Below are positions 1 through 11,147 of a DNA stretch of 64,000 nt, one piece after another; position 1 is the stretch's first letter, and the number at the start of each line of letters is the position of its first letter. The DNA lies in NCBI GenBank assembly GCA_017311315.1, contig CM029632.1, forward strand, positions 12,981,014-13,045,013, in the 5' to 3' direction. The notes beneath the pieces are model-generated. The model had not been told where the DNA came from, made no database searches, and was given only the letters and a program-made list of their open reading frames with translations. Made by a program: the position numbers and the translations under genes. This stretch comes from Dendrocalamus latiflorus (Eukaryota > Streptophyta > Magnoliopsida > Poales > Poaceae).

Positions 1-1860
1 GCGAATGACTGGAAAGATTCTAATGACAAAGTGATGCCAGTTAAACAGTGGCTTGAAGAGCGCAGGTTCTTGCAGGTGACATGATTAAATTATGCCTTTC
101 CTTTGTTGATGTACTTTGTTTAGATGCAGGCATATTCTTGTTCTTGGTGAAATTAAACATTTTGCCTGCTGGTTCTTTTATCGAAAGCATATAAGTCGCA
201 TCCTGCAATAAGTATTTATTTCTACAGGGTGAAATGCAACAACTTCGTGATAAGCTTGCTGTTGCAGAACGCACAGCACGATCTGAAGCCCAACTAAAGG
301 TACACAAACTTTTCTGTTGTAATTAAGTGTGAGCTAAAACTTTGTTAAGTGAGTTGTTTTAGATGAGCTAAACTTCTGAATTTTTTATAAACTCAGGAAA
401 AATATCAATTACGCCTGAAAGTTTTAGAAGATGGACTGAGAGGGCCACGAAGCGGCTCTAGTCGTCCACCTACCGAAGGAAAGAGCTTCAGCAATGGTCC
501 TTCCCGTCGGTTGTCACTGGGTGGAGCTGATAATATGTCTAAATTGTCTCCAAATGGTTTATTAGCAAGGAGATCTCCATCTTTTCATTCAAGATCCTCT
601 CTTTCATCTAGCAGCAGCTTGGTCCTAAAACACGCTAAAGGAACTTCAAAGTCATTTGATGGTGGAACTAGGTCACTAGACAGGGGAAAGGTCCATGGGA
701 ATGGAGCTCATTTACTTAACAGATCTACAGATGCTGTTAGAGATCATGAAGCTAATGATAGTTGGAAAGGAAATGTGGATGAGGGAACTAATGAAAGCGC
801 AAATAGCAACATGGACGAGAGAATTAATGAAACTGCAAATAACAACTCAAGTGAAATGGTATCTGGTTTCCTGTATGATATGCTGCAGAAGGAGGTAATT
901 TCTTTGAGAAAGGCATGCCATGAAAAAGATCATAGTCTGAAGGACAAAGATGATGCAATTGAGGTATGGAACCATTTATTATTTATTCACTTTGAGTGGA
1001 CAGGAGGCTAGGTTTTGTAAAGTTTGTCTGTCTCCTATTGTCCTGCAGATGTTAGCAAAGAAAGTTGATACCTTAACGAAAGCAATGGAAGTGGAGGCAA
1101 AAAAGATGAGGCGAGAGGTTGCTGCCATGGAGAAAGAAGTTGCAGCTATGCGTGTCGATAAGGAACAAGAAATCAAAGCCAGGCGGCTTGGTAACTCAAA
1201 AGGGCCTGGAAGTTCACAGCTGCTTCCTGGAAGGTACATCTTCACGAATAGATCTTATTATGATTGGAGTATTACAAATGCTTGCTTCGGGTATTGGTTG
1301 GCCATAACTCATAAATAGTGAAGAGTCTAATATGTTGGAAGAAATCGGCCATTAATTATGCGACATATCCTTTACACATGGATATTAGTTTATTATGGTG
1401 CACATGCATTTTTTGTGGCCAAATTTGCTCTTAGTGGTTAGTTCTCTTACCTTATCATACCATTGCATAATATATGTTATGAACAAGACCCTCTAGGTAT
1501 GTCCTATTAGTTTGGTGAGGTGTACAGAACTGCATCTACAACAAAATCTTAGAATGTTTCTTCTTTGCAACATACCACCTCAATGCAATTTTGGTACTGG
1601 TGAAAGCTCTTAAGGCTTAACTATATGAACCTAAAATTGTAACAATAGTGTTAAGTGTTACCCAAGACAAGTTTTAATGCTGTACATACTTCTGATAGCA
1701 CAGATGGTCCTACTTGTGTGCTGCTGCAATCACATTTTCTTAACTGTCTGCCTTCGTGAAATTACATCTTCATACGTGTTCCTTTCCTAAATCACCTTGA
1801 ATTTTGTTCCTTGCCTGCAGAAACGCACCACGAAGTGGGTTGACACGCAACTTCCAATGA
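1..1860 (+). CDS. MAP70: MAP70 microtubule-associated protein, C-terminal part (5 exons)
   Basis: Five exons join in frame: 1-75, 228-299, 397-963, 1049-1233 and 1821-1860, all with GT-AG introns, giving the last 312 residues and a TGA stop at 1858-1860. The 5' part of the gene lies outside the window. The product starts with a coiled-coil stretch (KQWLEERRFLQ, then GEMQQLRDKLAVAERTARS). A Ser-rich low-complexity middle follows (RSPSFHSRSSLSSSSSL). A second coiled coil contains FLYDMLQKEVISLRKACHEK and AMEVEAKKMRREVAAMEKEV, and the tail is RSGLTRNFQ. This order and tail are those of the plant-specific MAP70 family, which binds and organises cortical microtubules, for example in secondary wall patterning. 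The frame is intact, so the gene looks functional. Which MAP70 paralogue it is cannot be settled from the C-terminus alone. Confidence 0.93.
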
Positions 1861-2398
1861 CGGCAGCACTAACACGATGCGTCATTCTTGGATAGATTCC
1901 ATTTCTCTAGCTGTATTTGTTCCATTCCGTTCCCTATTAATTTTGTGGCCGAGATCATAGCACAGAATATGACCCTGCGATACCTAGACCGGGGAAAAGA
2001 GTGGGCTCGGATATCATCTGACGGGATTGCTGCTGTGCCGTTGCGGAAGTGGCCCTGAGGCGAGGTCTAACCCCTGTGTGGTGTGGCTCGCCCTCTCGTT
2101 TTGTCAAGGCAGTGCACCTGATGCATGTTTAGGCTGGGCGATCTCGGCGTCCTCTCCCATCTGTAATGTAGCTAGCGTGTTTGTTTGGTTCTGCATGCCC
2201 CGTTGCCCAGGTTGTGAATATTGTTATTCTCATGATTATTGCTTCTGCTCTATTTGCCCCAGGTGTTTGGGTTGGAATTCATTCCATTGCTTGCTCTGAG
2301 TTCCGTCGCTAATGCTGTAACGCTTATTGGGTGATCCGCAGATCCTACTACTGCAGGGAAGTGCAGAGAAGCACAATGCTATGGTACTTCCATCGCCC
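1861..2398 (+). other. MAP70 3'UTR and downstream flank
   Basis: This stretch follows the MAP70 stop codon, has no coding exon and shows the mixed T-rich composition of a plant 3'UTR. The transcript end cannot be placed exactly; several AATATT/AATGCT-like weak signals exist and no canonical AATAAA stands out. Confidence 0.5.
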
Positions 2399-2578
2399 GA
2401 TCAAGATCCAAGGCCTTAGATCAAATACAGTAGCAACCGCAGCGATCAAGATCCAAGGCCTTAGATCAAATACAGTAGTAACCGCAGTAGAACGTGTCGC
2501 TTGGGAGAAGCTGCATGGCTTCTGAGTTCACTGATGTGTGTGGTCTGCATGGCTTCTGAGTTCACTGATGTGTGGTGG
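2399..2578. repeat. two short tandem duplications behind MAP70
   Basis: A 45-bp unit beginning GATCAAGATCCAAGGCC occurs twice (2399-2443 and 2444-2488) with one difference. Shortly after it a 34-bp unit beginning CTGCATGGCTTCTGAG occurs twice (2511-2544 and 2545-2578). Both are local direct duplications without coding sense. Confidence 0.8.
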
Positions 2579-2689
2579 AGGCATCCTTACTTTTTTATGC
2601 AGAATTGCAGGTGGAAACTGATGAGTTGTGAAACTATACCTGTACGGCTGTACCCTCTAATTCTCTTCGAAATTTTTTTCAGAAAATTG

Positions 2690-3072
2690 TGCAAAATGTT
2701 GGCCCCAAAGTCCAAAGCCCGGCCCAACTGCTGGTCTTTTTACCCCTTCAGCCCAACTCCAAGCCCAAAGCGCAACCCTGGCATTTTCCTCTCTCCCTCC
2801 CTCTCTTAAAAAAAGGAAAGAAGAGAGAGTTTGCTCGCTTTCTCCACCTCCTCCCCCTCGTCGTAGTCGGGAGAAGCCACCGAGGCCAGGTCCGGCCGGC
2901 CAGGCGCCTTCCCGATCCGCGCGATTCGTCGCTGGGATCGATCTGGAGCCGATTGGGGGTTGGTCCCGTGGTACGCGGCGAAGGTTTCGACGTACCGTCG
3001 GGGTGTTGCGCGCGGCGGCGCCTCCGCGCTCCCTCCCCGAGGCATCCGCGTCGTGTGTCTGTGCTGCCATAG
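2690..3072 (+). promoter_or_regulatory. orphan promoter-like region with 5'UTR-like exon
   Basis: The stretch starts with several GCCCAA/GGCCCAA motifs (about 2716-2770), the reverse of the TGGGCC/T site II element common in promoters of grass housekeeping and ribosomal genes. A purine-rich and then GC-rich leader follows, ending in a plausible splice donor (CATAG|GTGCGTA at 3072/3073). No matching coding exon is seen on the plus strand before the transposon block starting near 3670. It may be the front end of a gene whose body was lost or displaced, or a leader transduced from elsewhere. The call rests on composition and motifs only. Confidence 0.35.
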
Positions 3073-3082
3073 GTGCGTACTC

Positions 3083-3083
<1 letters not shown>

Positions 3084-3142
<59 letters not shown>

Positions 3143-3147
3143 CGCGC
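3084..3147. repeat. (CT)n(CG)n compound microsatellite
   Basis: About 22 CT dinucleotides run directly into about 10 CG dinucleotides, immediately behind the putative 5'UTR donor. Alternating CG of this length can adopt Z-DNA and is prone to length change. Confidence 0.95.
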
Positions 3148-3669
3148 TCGATCCTGCGGGGATTTTGGTAGGAGCGCGTGCTGTTGATTAGTTCAGTCGC
3201 GGCCGGAATGGTCGTGAGCAACGGTCGAGGTGGTTAAACATGTAGATCTCTCTTATAGGCTTATAGCAGCACATTTAATCGATCAAACAGAAATAGCTGT
3301 TTGAACTGGGGAGTGCTTCCGTCTAATTGCATTGCACCCTAAATTCTTGATCTAGGCGTTTGGTAATTAGACTTGTATGTAATTAATTTCAGCTGTTTCT
3401 GATGTCGATCTCGTAGTTTGTAATTCGATCGCGACATGTAATCTTCTGTTTGATCCCATGGTGTCCCTGTTTTGAAGTTCTTGCATTCGCCCCTAATCGA
3501 CTGGTTGTAGGGTTAGTTGAAACAAAGACAGTGGAGGATTCTTTTCACCCTCGAGCACCGATTTAGCAAACGATGTACATTGGCAATTAGGATGGTATAA
3601 ACTCCAGTCGCTGCAGTTCTCCAGTTTCGCGAATGCCGCACATTGGCAATTAGGTCTGTCAGTAGATCA
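3148..3669. other. intron-like unique sequence, no gene seen
   Basis: T-rich sequence of mixed composition without an open frame of note. It would fit the first intron behind the leader at 2690-3072. The words ACATTGGCAATTAGG occur twice (about 3577 and 3639). Nothing else is recognised. Confidence 0.3.
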
Positions 3670-5230
3670 GATGGTTAAAATCTATTCAAAGCATGCTTTA
3701 TTACTAGTTTTTGGAACTGTCACAGCGCACCTGGCACCCTAGCGCCACTACCTTCCCAGACAATTGGGCAAAATAGGCTCCTAGGAGTGGCATCATGTTC
3801 CCAGGCACTGAAGCAATGCCCAGTGTGGCCCACACAAAGTGAGGTCTAGAGACACTACGAGGTTGATCTTGAAAACTACTCAAAGCACGGTCATGACATA
3901 GTTTTTTAGCTCACCTAAAGCAAAACTGTACGATGTGACTTTTTTTCAATGTTTAAGAAGGCGCTAAGTGCTAGGTGGGCGGCGAGGTAGGGCCTAGCGC
4001 CTATGGGGCCTAGGCGGTGGAATTAAAACTAAGGTTTATTAATATCGCGCGGCGTGGCGACGCTTTCGAAGGGCCTAAATAGAAGAAATATAAAGAAAAA
4101 AGGACTTTATTGCAATTTCAGAAAAGAAGAGGACTAAATTGCAAAATTTCAAACACAGCACACCCCCTATCTGGTGTCCAGCCACCGCCCGCTCCGCATT
4201 CTTTCGCGTGGCTCCGTCCCCTGTCACTCTCCCTCTCTCCTTCCCCCATCTCCAGTGGATCTGACGGATCTGGCGACGGTGACCGCGGATCCGGCGGCCT
4301 CTTTGCTCTTGCCGATGGCGTTGCTCCAGTGGATCTGGCGGCATTGACGACGGATCCAGTTGCGGCGACGGTGGAGGCAGCGGATCCGGCAGCGGCGGAT
4401 CTGGCGGCAGTGACGGCAGAGGCAGCAGATCTGGCTACGATGACGACGGATCCAGCTGCGACGACGGCGGCCGACCACGCGCGAGCTGACAAGAGATCTC
4501 TAGGTGCCTCTCTCTCTCTCTCTCTCCCTAGAACACCTTTCGTCTGCCCTGGACCATCTTCCTAAACCCCGCCGATGGCCGCCTTTGACCACCGACGTCC
4601 GCTAGAGCCCGCCTAGCTCACCGATTTTGGCCAAGGCGCGGCGGCGGGGCTCCGCCCAGCGCCTAGGCCCGCCTAGGCGGCCACCTAATTTCGCCTTTTA
4701 GATCACTGCTTTTTTTCGTACAAAAGGTACAATGGTATTTGACCTTTTGAGAGGTCGTACTTGATGGAGTAGAAGCACCTACATTAATAAAAGGGGACCG
4801 AGCAAATCCTACAGACTTGAACAAAATCTTGGTAGGCTTAGGAGGAGCAAGTTCAAACTTCTCACTCTCAACTACACACTGCCTTAGAAGGATGACTCTT
4901 GAAATACTTATAAGGGTTGAAACCTAAACCTCTATTAGCTTTACTAACCTTAGATTGATCTAGAATCATGTTTAAGTTGTTTTTCTCTCAGTAGAGAACT
5001 TCTCAAGAGTTTTTCACAAATAATCATTCTCCTTGGCAAGGGTAACACAAGAGTCATAGGCTTGGCTCTTAACAGCTTTAGTGTATCTCCCTTATACACA
5101 ACCACCTCTAGCTTCAAAGCCTCATAAGAGACAAGACACATTCTTGATTTTATGCAATTGATCAGCAAATTTAACTCTAAATGCTTCATGCATATCATCT
5201 GATTGAGGTGAGAGCTAGCTCCTCCTTCCC
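3670..5230 (-). mobile_element. copia-like retrotransposon gag remnant, minus strand, split by an hAT element
   Basis: Read on the minus strand, 4740-5230 contains decayed frames with GLGFNPYKYF and a zinc-knuckle start (YHCTFCTKK by conceptual reading). The continuation on the far side of the hAT insertion (3670-3938) reads FCFRxAK and then degenerate sequence. This pattern is that of the gag and zinc-knuckle region of unclassified or copia-type grass retrotransposons. Stops and frame changes are frequent and no LTR or pol domain is attached, so it is an old fragment. The family assignment is tentative. Confidence 0.45.
3947..4708. mobile_element. non-autonomous hAT element (762 bp)
   Basis: The element is bounded by an exact 8-bp target-site duplication CTTTTTTT (3939-3946 and 4709-4716), the hAT size. 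Its ends are imperfect inverted repeats: CAATGTTTAAGAAGGCGC on the left and, reverse-complemented, CAGTGATCTAAAAGGCGA on the right. Subterminal regions carry repeated GCGCCTAGGCG-type words. The interior (about 4250-4480) is a GC-rich stretch of short degenerate repeats around GGATCCGGCGG and codes for no transposase. It inserted into the copia-like gag remnant. Confidence 0.85.
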
Positions 5231-5655
5231 TTATGTTATTATTCTACTCAGTTGCTGAGGTCACCATGATGTGTGGTGCTTGCTATGGTGAGATGTGGAG
5301 AACAAGGAAAGGGACATGAATGGGGTGACCTAATTGGTTTGGTCAGGTTGGGAGTGGGTTGGTGATGGTGGTAGCGGTGGTCCTCCCCCACGTGCTCTCC
5401 CGATGGTCAATCTTCTCCTCCTCTGGCACCTCTTGTCTCGGCTGGTTCTTTGCTCCTGACCCACCATGGTCGCGGTTCCCTCCTCTTCGAAATTCCCTAA
5501 CTCTCTTGAATGCCTCCTCCATCTGACGCCCCTTTGGTGGTGCTAATTCTCGGTTCTCTCTTTCTCTCTCTTGCTCTCGTCGCCGGTAGGATGGATGGAA
5601 TGGGGGTGGAGGCAAAGTGAGTTTGTCTTCTCTCTTGCTTTGGTGGCTTGGCTAT
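5231..5655 (-). other. sequence left of the solo LTR, possibly part of an older gypsy LTR
   Basis: A minus-strand frame at 5343-5615 reads a charged, Arg/Glu-rich peptide without a known domain. The 3' LTR of the decayed minus-strand chromovirus begins at 9896 and is interrupted by the solo LTR at 5656-9225. The remainder of that LTR should therefore continue here, but its far end could not be fixed. Confidence 0.3.
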
Positions 5656-8600
5656 TGTCGGACCCCAAGTTTATTGACCTGGAATCCTCTGTGATAACAC
5701 TGCATTATTCCCTGGATCAGTAGATAATGCTCACAGACACAACGCTGCATCATTTCATACACAATAAGTTCATATATTACAATACCAGAGTTCAAATAGA
5801 CCGCGTCGGGTCGAGGTTACAATAGAGCCGTCAGGCCAATGTCTTACAATTCATAAAGAGCGAAAGCGGAAGCGTACATAGCGTAGGGGCACAACTCACC
5901 ACAGGCAAGCGACTGGGATAACTCGAGTACCAACGCTATTAACCAGGGGCCTGGCTAATAACGAAGGCACCCGCCAAAACTAGCCTGGTCAACTGGACTG
6001 AGGCGAGAGGCAAGACTACCGAGACCTAATCTAGTAACCACCGTCTTCATTTCCTTCGGCATCCTGCTCCTCATGGTAAGCGTAATGCTCTTGATTCACA
6101 TCTTCTGAAAGGGGGGGGGGGGTTAAGAGCGAGGTTGAGCACAAACAACCGTGCTCTGCGAGCCAACACACAGAATGCATATTATTATAGATGCAAGGCT
6201 ATTCAAGGATGGCTCCGGTTCTTTTATTTGCATAAAGCAGCTTTTGAAGTAACCAAAGTCTCTATGACCCAGCATTTTTCAAGAACTTATGATTTAAATA
6301 ATGAAAGTGTGCAATAATTTTATAACGGGGTATATTCCATTTACCAATTTTATGGTTACATCCACCAATGCTTAACTTTTTGAATAACATGTTACTTCCA
6401 CCTTAATACCAACACTGGAGTACATCCCTCCAGGAAAAATTACCAAAGCTTAGGCTACATCCACCTAGCAAATTTTTACGCCCAATCCTCCAAAATTTTT
6501 GAAATAGAACTAACTCGAGGAAGATTTCCATGTCTGCCCTTGACCGTGGGCACGGCTATTCGAATAGTTTGTACTCTGCAGAGTTTGTACATCTTTACCC
6601 ACAAGAGATAATCGTCCCGATGGTTTCTACATGATTCCTTTGACATGCAGATCGAGAGAATATCACGAGGCCTTTACAATACTTCACACTCTAGCATATC
6701 ACTCCTATGGGGTTACGTCCATAGGTTGTGCGGGATGTCCACCATAGGTTAGCGCAGTCGGACTCCACTCTCCACATACGCTATCCTAGGCGACGTCACC
6801 TACATCCGGTGTCCCATTCCAAGTGGGGCTTTCATACCCACCTACACACGTCCTCCGTGAAATGACTAGAGGGTTCAGTAAATTATTTAGCCCAGCCTAC
6901 AATATGCCAGCTTGTGGTTGTACTGTTGTACACGGAGGGTCCACACAGGATTAAGTCCTTAGGTCGTCTGGACGGTCTATTTCACATTCCTTGTGTTACA
7001 TCCACACCCGCCACTCTTACCATCCGTCCAAACAAGTTTAGCAGATTTTAGGGTTTTGAGAAGCATAACATAAATTAACATAGTTATCCGATCATGTACA
7101 TCCCATGACTAGTTCAAATCTTGTGACCATGATTAAGAATGATTATCAGGGTTACTAGAACCCTGGGTTCGACAAATTTATCATGGCAATATTAAGTCTT
7201 ATAACTACCATATCAAGTGTTTATATCTAGGGCGACAAATGATCATGGGAGTTCAAATGTTACTGGTGGTGTATTATATTATTAGGTGGACATAAGGTTG
7301 TTATCTACCTTAAGACTTACATATTTTTAGCACATGAAATAACGCATGCAAATTTTTATAGCTTAAATGAACATAGTTTCACATAAAATGTAGGCGCAAA
7401 ATGATCAAAGTATTGACTCGCCTGGTTCGAGAGCTTGAGGGTCTTGTGCTGCTTCGAACTGGGGCTCGTTCGCGTCTTCGAACTCTACTCGGACGGGAGA
7501 AACCGGAAAAAGCAACACGAGAAAACGAGAGCCGAGTAAGAACCAAATAAAATAAAACAACTCAAATGAACTCGAAATTGAACCAAACTAGAACCATTAG
7601 ACAGGTCTTGATTTTAGAAAATTTTAGAAGTTGGTTTCGTCAAATTCGGAGTTATGGTTATAAAGTTATAGCATTTCAAAGTCTTTAAAGTCCTGAAATT
7701 CCAGAAAATCTGACAAGTGGGCCTTAATTAGCAGCATTAATGCCCCTTCACATGGTCGGCTTAAGGCATCATAAACAGCCGGTTAGGACAGGGGTTAACT
7801 AGTGGAGTTAATGAGCTGGTTGCGGTTTCCCCTAGCTTGTCCCGGCCGTGGAGGGGGCGGAGCTCGCCGGCGGCGGAGGGGGCACGGAGGCGCAGCGGCG
7901 TCGGCCGAAATGGGCCACCCACCCAGGCGCGCACCTCGGGGAGGAGCCAATCGGCCGGAGATGGCCAGGCGGCGGCCGACGGTGGCAGTGCGGCGGCGGA
8001 GACAGGGGAAGGGGATGCCGGCACCTCGAGCCATGGGGGTTCAATTCTTCGGGAGTGAAGCATCCACAGGTAACCATGAGCTCACCTGGGGCGTTAGTCG
8101 AGGCCGAGGTGGAGCAGGGCGGGCCGGCGGCGAGAGGAGGCTCGGCGGTGAGGAGGGAGACGGCGGCGGCTCGCTGGGGAGGGTGGCGGGGTCCGGCGAG
8201 GTGGGGGATGTGCTTGGGGTGCCTTGGAGATGCTCCACGCGTGGCGAATTGGCTTGAGACGCAGCGCCTCACCGACGGGGACCGACGCCGGCATTGGGGG
8301 AAGAAGGAGGTCGGCAGCGGCCTGCAGAGGAGGGGGAATCGATTAGTCGGAGAGGAAGGGAGAGGGAGCAAGGGTGGACACGGGGAGAAAGTTCAAGGGC
8401 CTTGGCGGCGACCGGAGGGGCGCGGCGGCGAAGTTCTACCAGGGTCGCGCGCACGGCAGAGGAGGCGGCGGCCGGGCGCGCTTCGGTGGTGTACGCGGTG
8501 AGGCGGTCGGCGCCCTTTATGGTGGCCGGGGATGGGTACGGTGGGGAACAAGGTGGCGTGGCGTGAGTGAAGGCGAGGCTGCGCTTTGCAGAGGGAGGCA

Positions 8601-8897
8601 TGGCGTAGGAGGCAGTGCTTGAGCGACGCCAAGTGGACGGGTGTGACCTGGGAGGACTACGGCGGCGCAGCGCTCATGAGGAGGACGGCAAGCAACGTGC
8701 ACGGTAAGGCGACGCTGATGGCGAGGAGAGGTGCTGAAGACGAGGCTGCTGCCGCAATAATTCACCGACGAAGTTGGTGGCAAATGGCGACAAGCTGCAG
8801 TCATAGGAGGTGTTGGGGTGAGGATCAGAGTGTTGTGCCAGCAGGAGAAATGGATGGCTGGGATTGAGTGGAAATGGGAGGGATGGCCAAGATTGAG

Positions 8898-8958
<61 letters not shown>

Positions 8959-9225
8959 TCTTTCTCCTTTTACAAGATTATGCATAAATCTTTTCTCTCC
9001 GAAAACTCCAATTCTTGAAGCAAATCTTAAATTCTAGCTTTTAAAAGATTGATTTGTTTTACTCTCTTGGAGATAAACAAGGTTTTCCATTAAATGATTT
9101 AAGCACCACTTGAATTTTCTTTTGAAAACAAAAAGGAATAACCAACTGGGAAATAAATGCTTTTAATTTCAATAACATATATTTGAATTTTACATTGTTA
9201 CAAATTTTGAAAATGAGATGTTACA
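5656..9225 (-). mobile_element. solo LTR of a chromovirus-type gypsy element (3570 bp)
   Basis: The sequence begins TGTCGGACCCC and ends GAGATGTTACA on the plus strand and is flanked by the exact 5-bp duplication GCTAT (5651-5655 and 9226-9230). No internal domain lies between the ends, so it is a solo LTR left by recombination between two LTRs. Reverse-complemented it starts TGTAACATCTC, as many grass chromovirus LTRs do. It shares words such as the TATTCGAATA/CTCTGCAGAG region with the 3' LTR at 18394-22019. The middle (7800-8870) is very GC-rich and gives long chance frames on both strands. A G12 run lies at 6111-6122. Confidence 0.85.
8902..8957. repeat. (TA)n microsatellite inside the solo LTR
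   Basis: An uninterrupted run of about 28 TA dinucleotides. Confidence 0.97.
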
Positions 9226-9896
9226 GCTATGCAGAGAATGGACATGGTCTCCTCTTTCTCTCTCTCAACTTGATCTTATCCCTGGCTTCATCTCATTTCT
9301 CTGTGCGTAGTGGAAAATGGGTTGCCTCCATGGACCGAAGGTCCTTGGGGTGGTTTTGGCACTGTGGTTCAGTCCTCCACTGTTTAAGGTAAGGTCGATA
9401 AAATTTGAAGTGGGTGTTGGCTTGGTTTTTGCTAGATGATGAAGCCCACTAAAGCGAGAGGTGCTAGTCAGCCCTAAACGGTTTTGGTATCTCGATAAGT
9501 GCTATGTTTTGGTATTTTAAACTGGATGAGTCCTAACGGTAATGTTCTTCTCCTGCTTTTATTGTCTCTTTGAAACCCTGGGTTTTTGGTCTATCTAACC
9601 AGCACAGGTTTCCAGCGTCGACCCAGCCATGACACCTATGATTTACTTAGACGATGGGAATGTAACTACATGTGTATGCATGCAATCGAGATTGTAAGAT
9701 GATGAATGTTGTAATCTTGTTTTTTTAATCACTATGAAGATGCAACTGATGTAATAATTAGGATTTGTTCATGTCACTCTATGCTCTGTGGCTCCGATCG
9801 TACAATGATGTAATTGAATGTGTTGTAATTACGCCATTTGCTTCTTAATTATTTCTTAATTAAGTTTTTTGCACTATTTAAGTGAGGGTCGTTTCA
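9226..9896 (-). mobile_element. part of the 3' LTR of the decayed minus-strand chromovirus
   Basis: A purine-rich tract reads CTAGGAGGGAGG on the minus strand at 9897-9908, and the sequence after it starts TGAAACGACCCTC, the expected beginning of a 3' LTR. The LTR runs down to 9226, where the solo LTR (5656-9225) interrupts it. No coding sense is present. The matching 5' LTR was not found. Confidence 0.45.
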
Positions 9897-10997
9897 ACCT
9901 CCCTCCTAGAAAGATTTTGTCCCCAAAACCGGGAGCTCACTTGAATAGATTGGGGTAGGCTTTATGTCAGACCAAATGATTCTTCCATAGCAATTTGCAG
10001 AAACACATAGTCCAATTCCTTGACTTTCGATACTTGATCTCTAGTATCATCACAGGATGCTCTTTATAGGTTAGGTCATCTTGTAAATGTATGTCTAAGT
10101 TGGTTAGTTGTTGTGATGGTTCCCAGAGACATTTTCTGAGTTGAGAGACGTGGAACACGTTATAGATTCTAGACAACTGACTAGGTAATTCCAATTGGTA
10201 AGCTAGGGTGCTTTTCTGTTCTAGAATTCTGAATGGTCCAATATAACGAGGACTTAGCTTTCATCTTATTCCAAATCGGTGAACTCTGCGCATCGGTGAC
10301 CCTTTCAGATACACATAGTCTCCAACTTCAAACTTGTGATCTTTCCTACGTCAATCAACATAGCTCTTCTGTCTACTTTGGGCAATCCTAAACCATTCTT
10401 GGATTATCTAGATCTTTTCATCATTCTCCCGTACCAGGTCAGGACCTAATAGTGGTCTCTCCCCCCAACTTCATACCAATAGATGGGTGATCGACACTTT
10501 CTACCATACAGGGCTTCATATGGAGCCATTTGGATACTAAGGGCAGATGTTTATCCCATATTTCCCTGAAGTTCAGCACACAGGCCCTTAATATATCTTC
10601 TAGGATTTGATTCACCCATTCGTTTTGGCCGTTAATCTGTGAGTGATAAACCATACTAAAGTTTAGTTTGGTTCGCAGAATAGTTTGTAAACTCTTCCAA
10701 AAGCCTGAGGTGAATATTGAACCCCTATCTGATGTGATAGTCCTTGGTACTCTATGAAGGGCGACTATTTTCTCAAGATATAGTTTAGCCAGTTTATCAA
10801 AAGAGTATTTCTAATTTATGGCGATGAAGTGGGTTGATTTTGTGAGTAGATCCACAATAACCCATATGTCATCTTTCTTTTTGAGTGCCATGGGTAGTCC
10901 TGTGATAAAGTCCATGCATATGCCTTCCCATTTCCATTCGGGACTTTCTAATGGTTCTAGTAATCCCGCTAGGCATTGATGTTCAGCTTTTACTCTC

Positions 10998-11147
10998 TGA
11001 TGGAAGACAGAATTGGGTGGAATAGGATGTATTGCATTGAGCCTCTCGGGCGGTATATATAGAGGTACAAGACTTGGGGGGGCAAGATGGTACAAGAGAT
11101 TGTAATCCCAATGGACTCTATCCTACTAAATATATTGTACTCTAACA
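10998..11147 (-). repeat. 3' LTR of the nested short-LTR element
   Basis: 150 bp, direct copy of 13224-13372 with only a few substitutions. It contains TATATATAGAGG, a possible TATA region of this LTR type. Confidence 0.85.

Noticed and set aside
7761..8867. Many overlapping frames in the GC-rich middle of the solo LTR
   Set aside because: Open only because stop codons are rare at this GC content; the whole stretch lies inside an LTR with defined ends.
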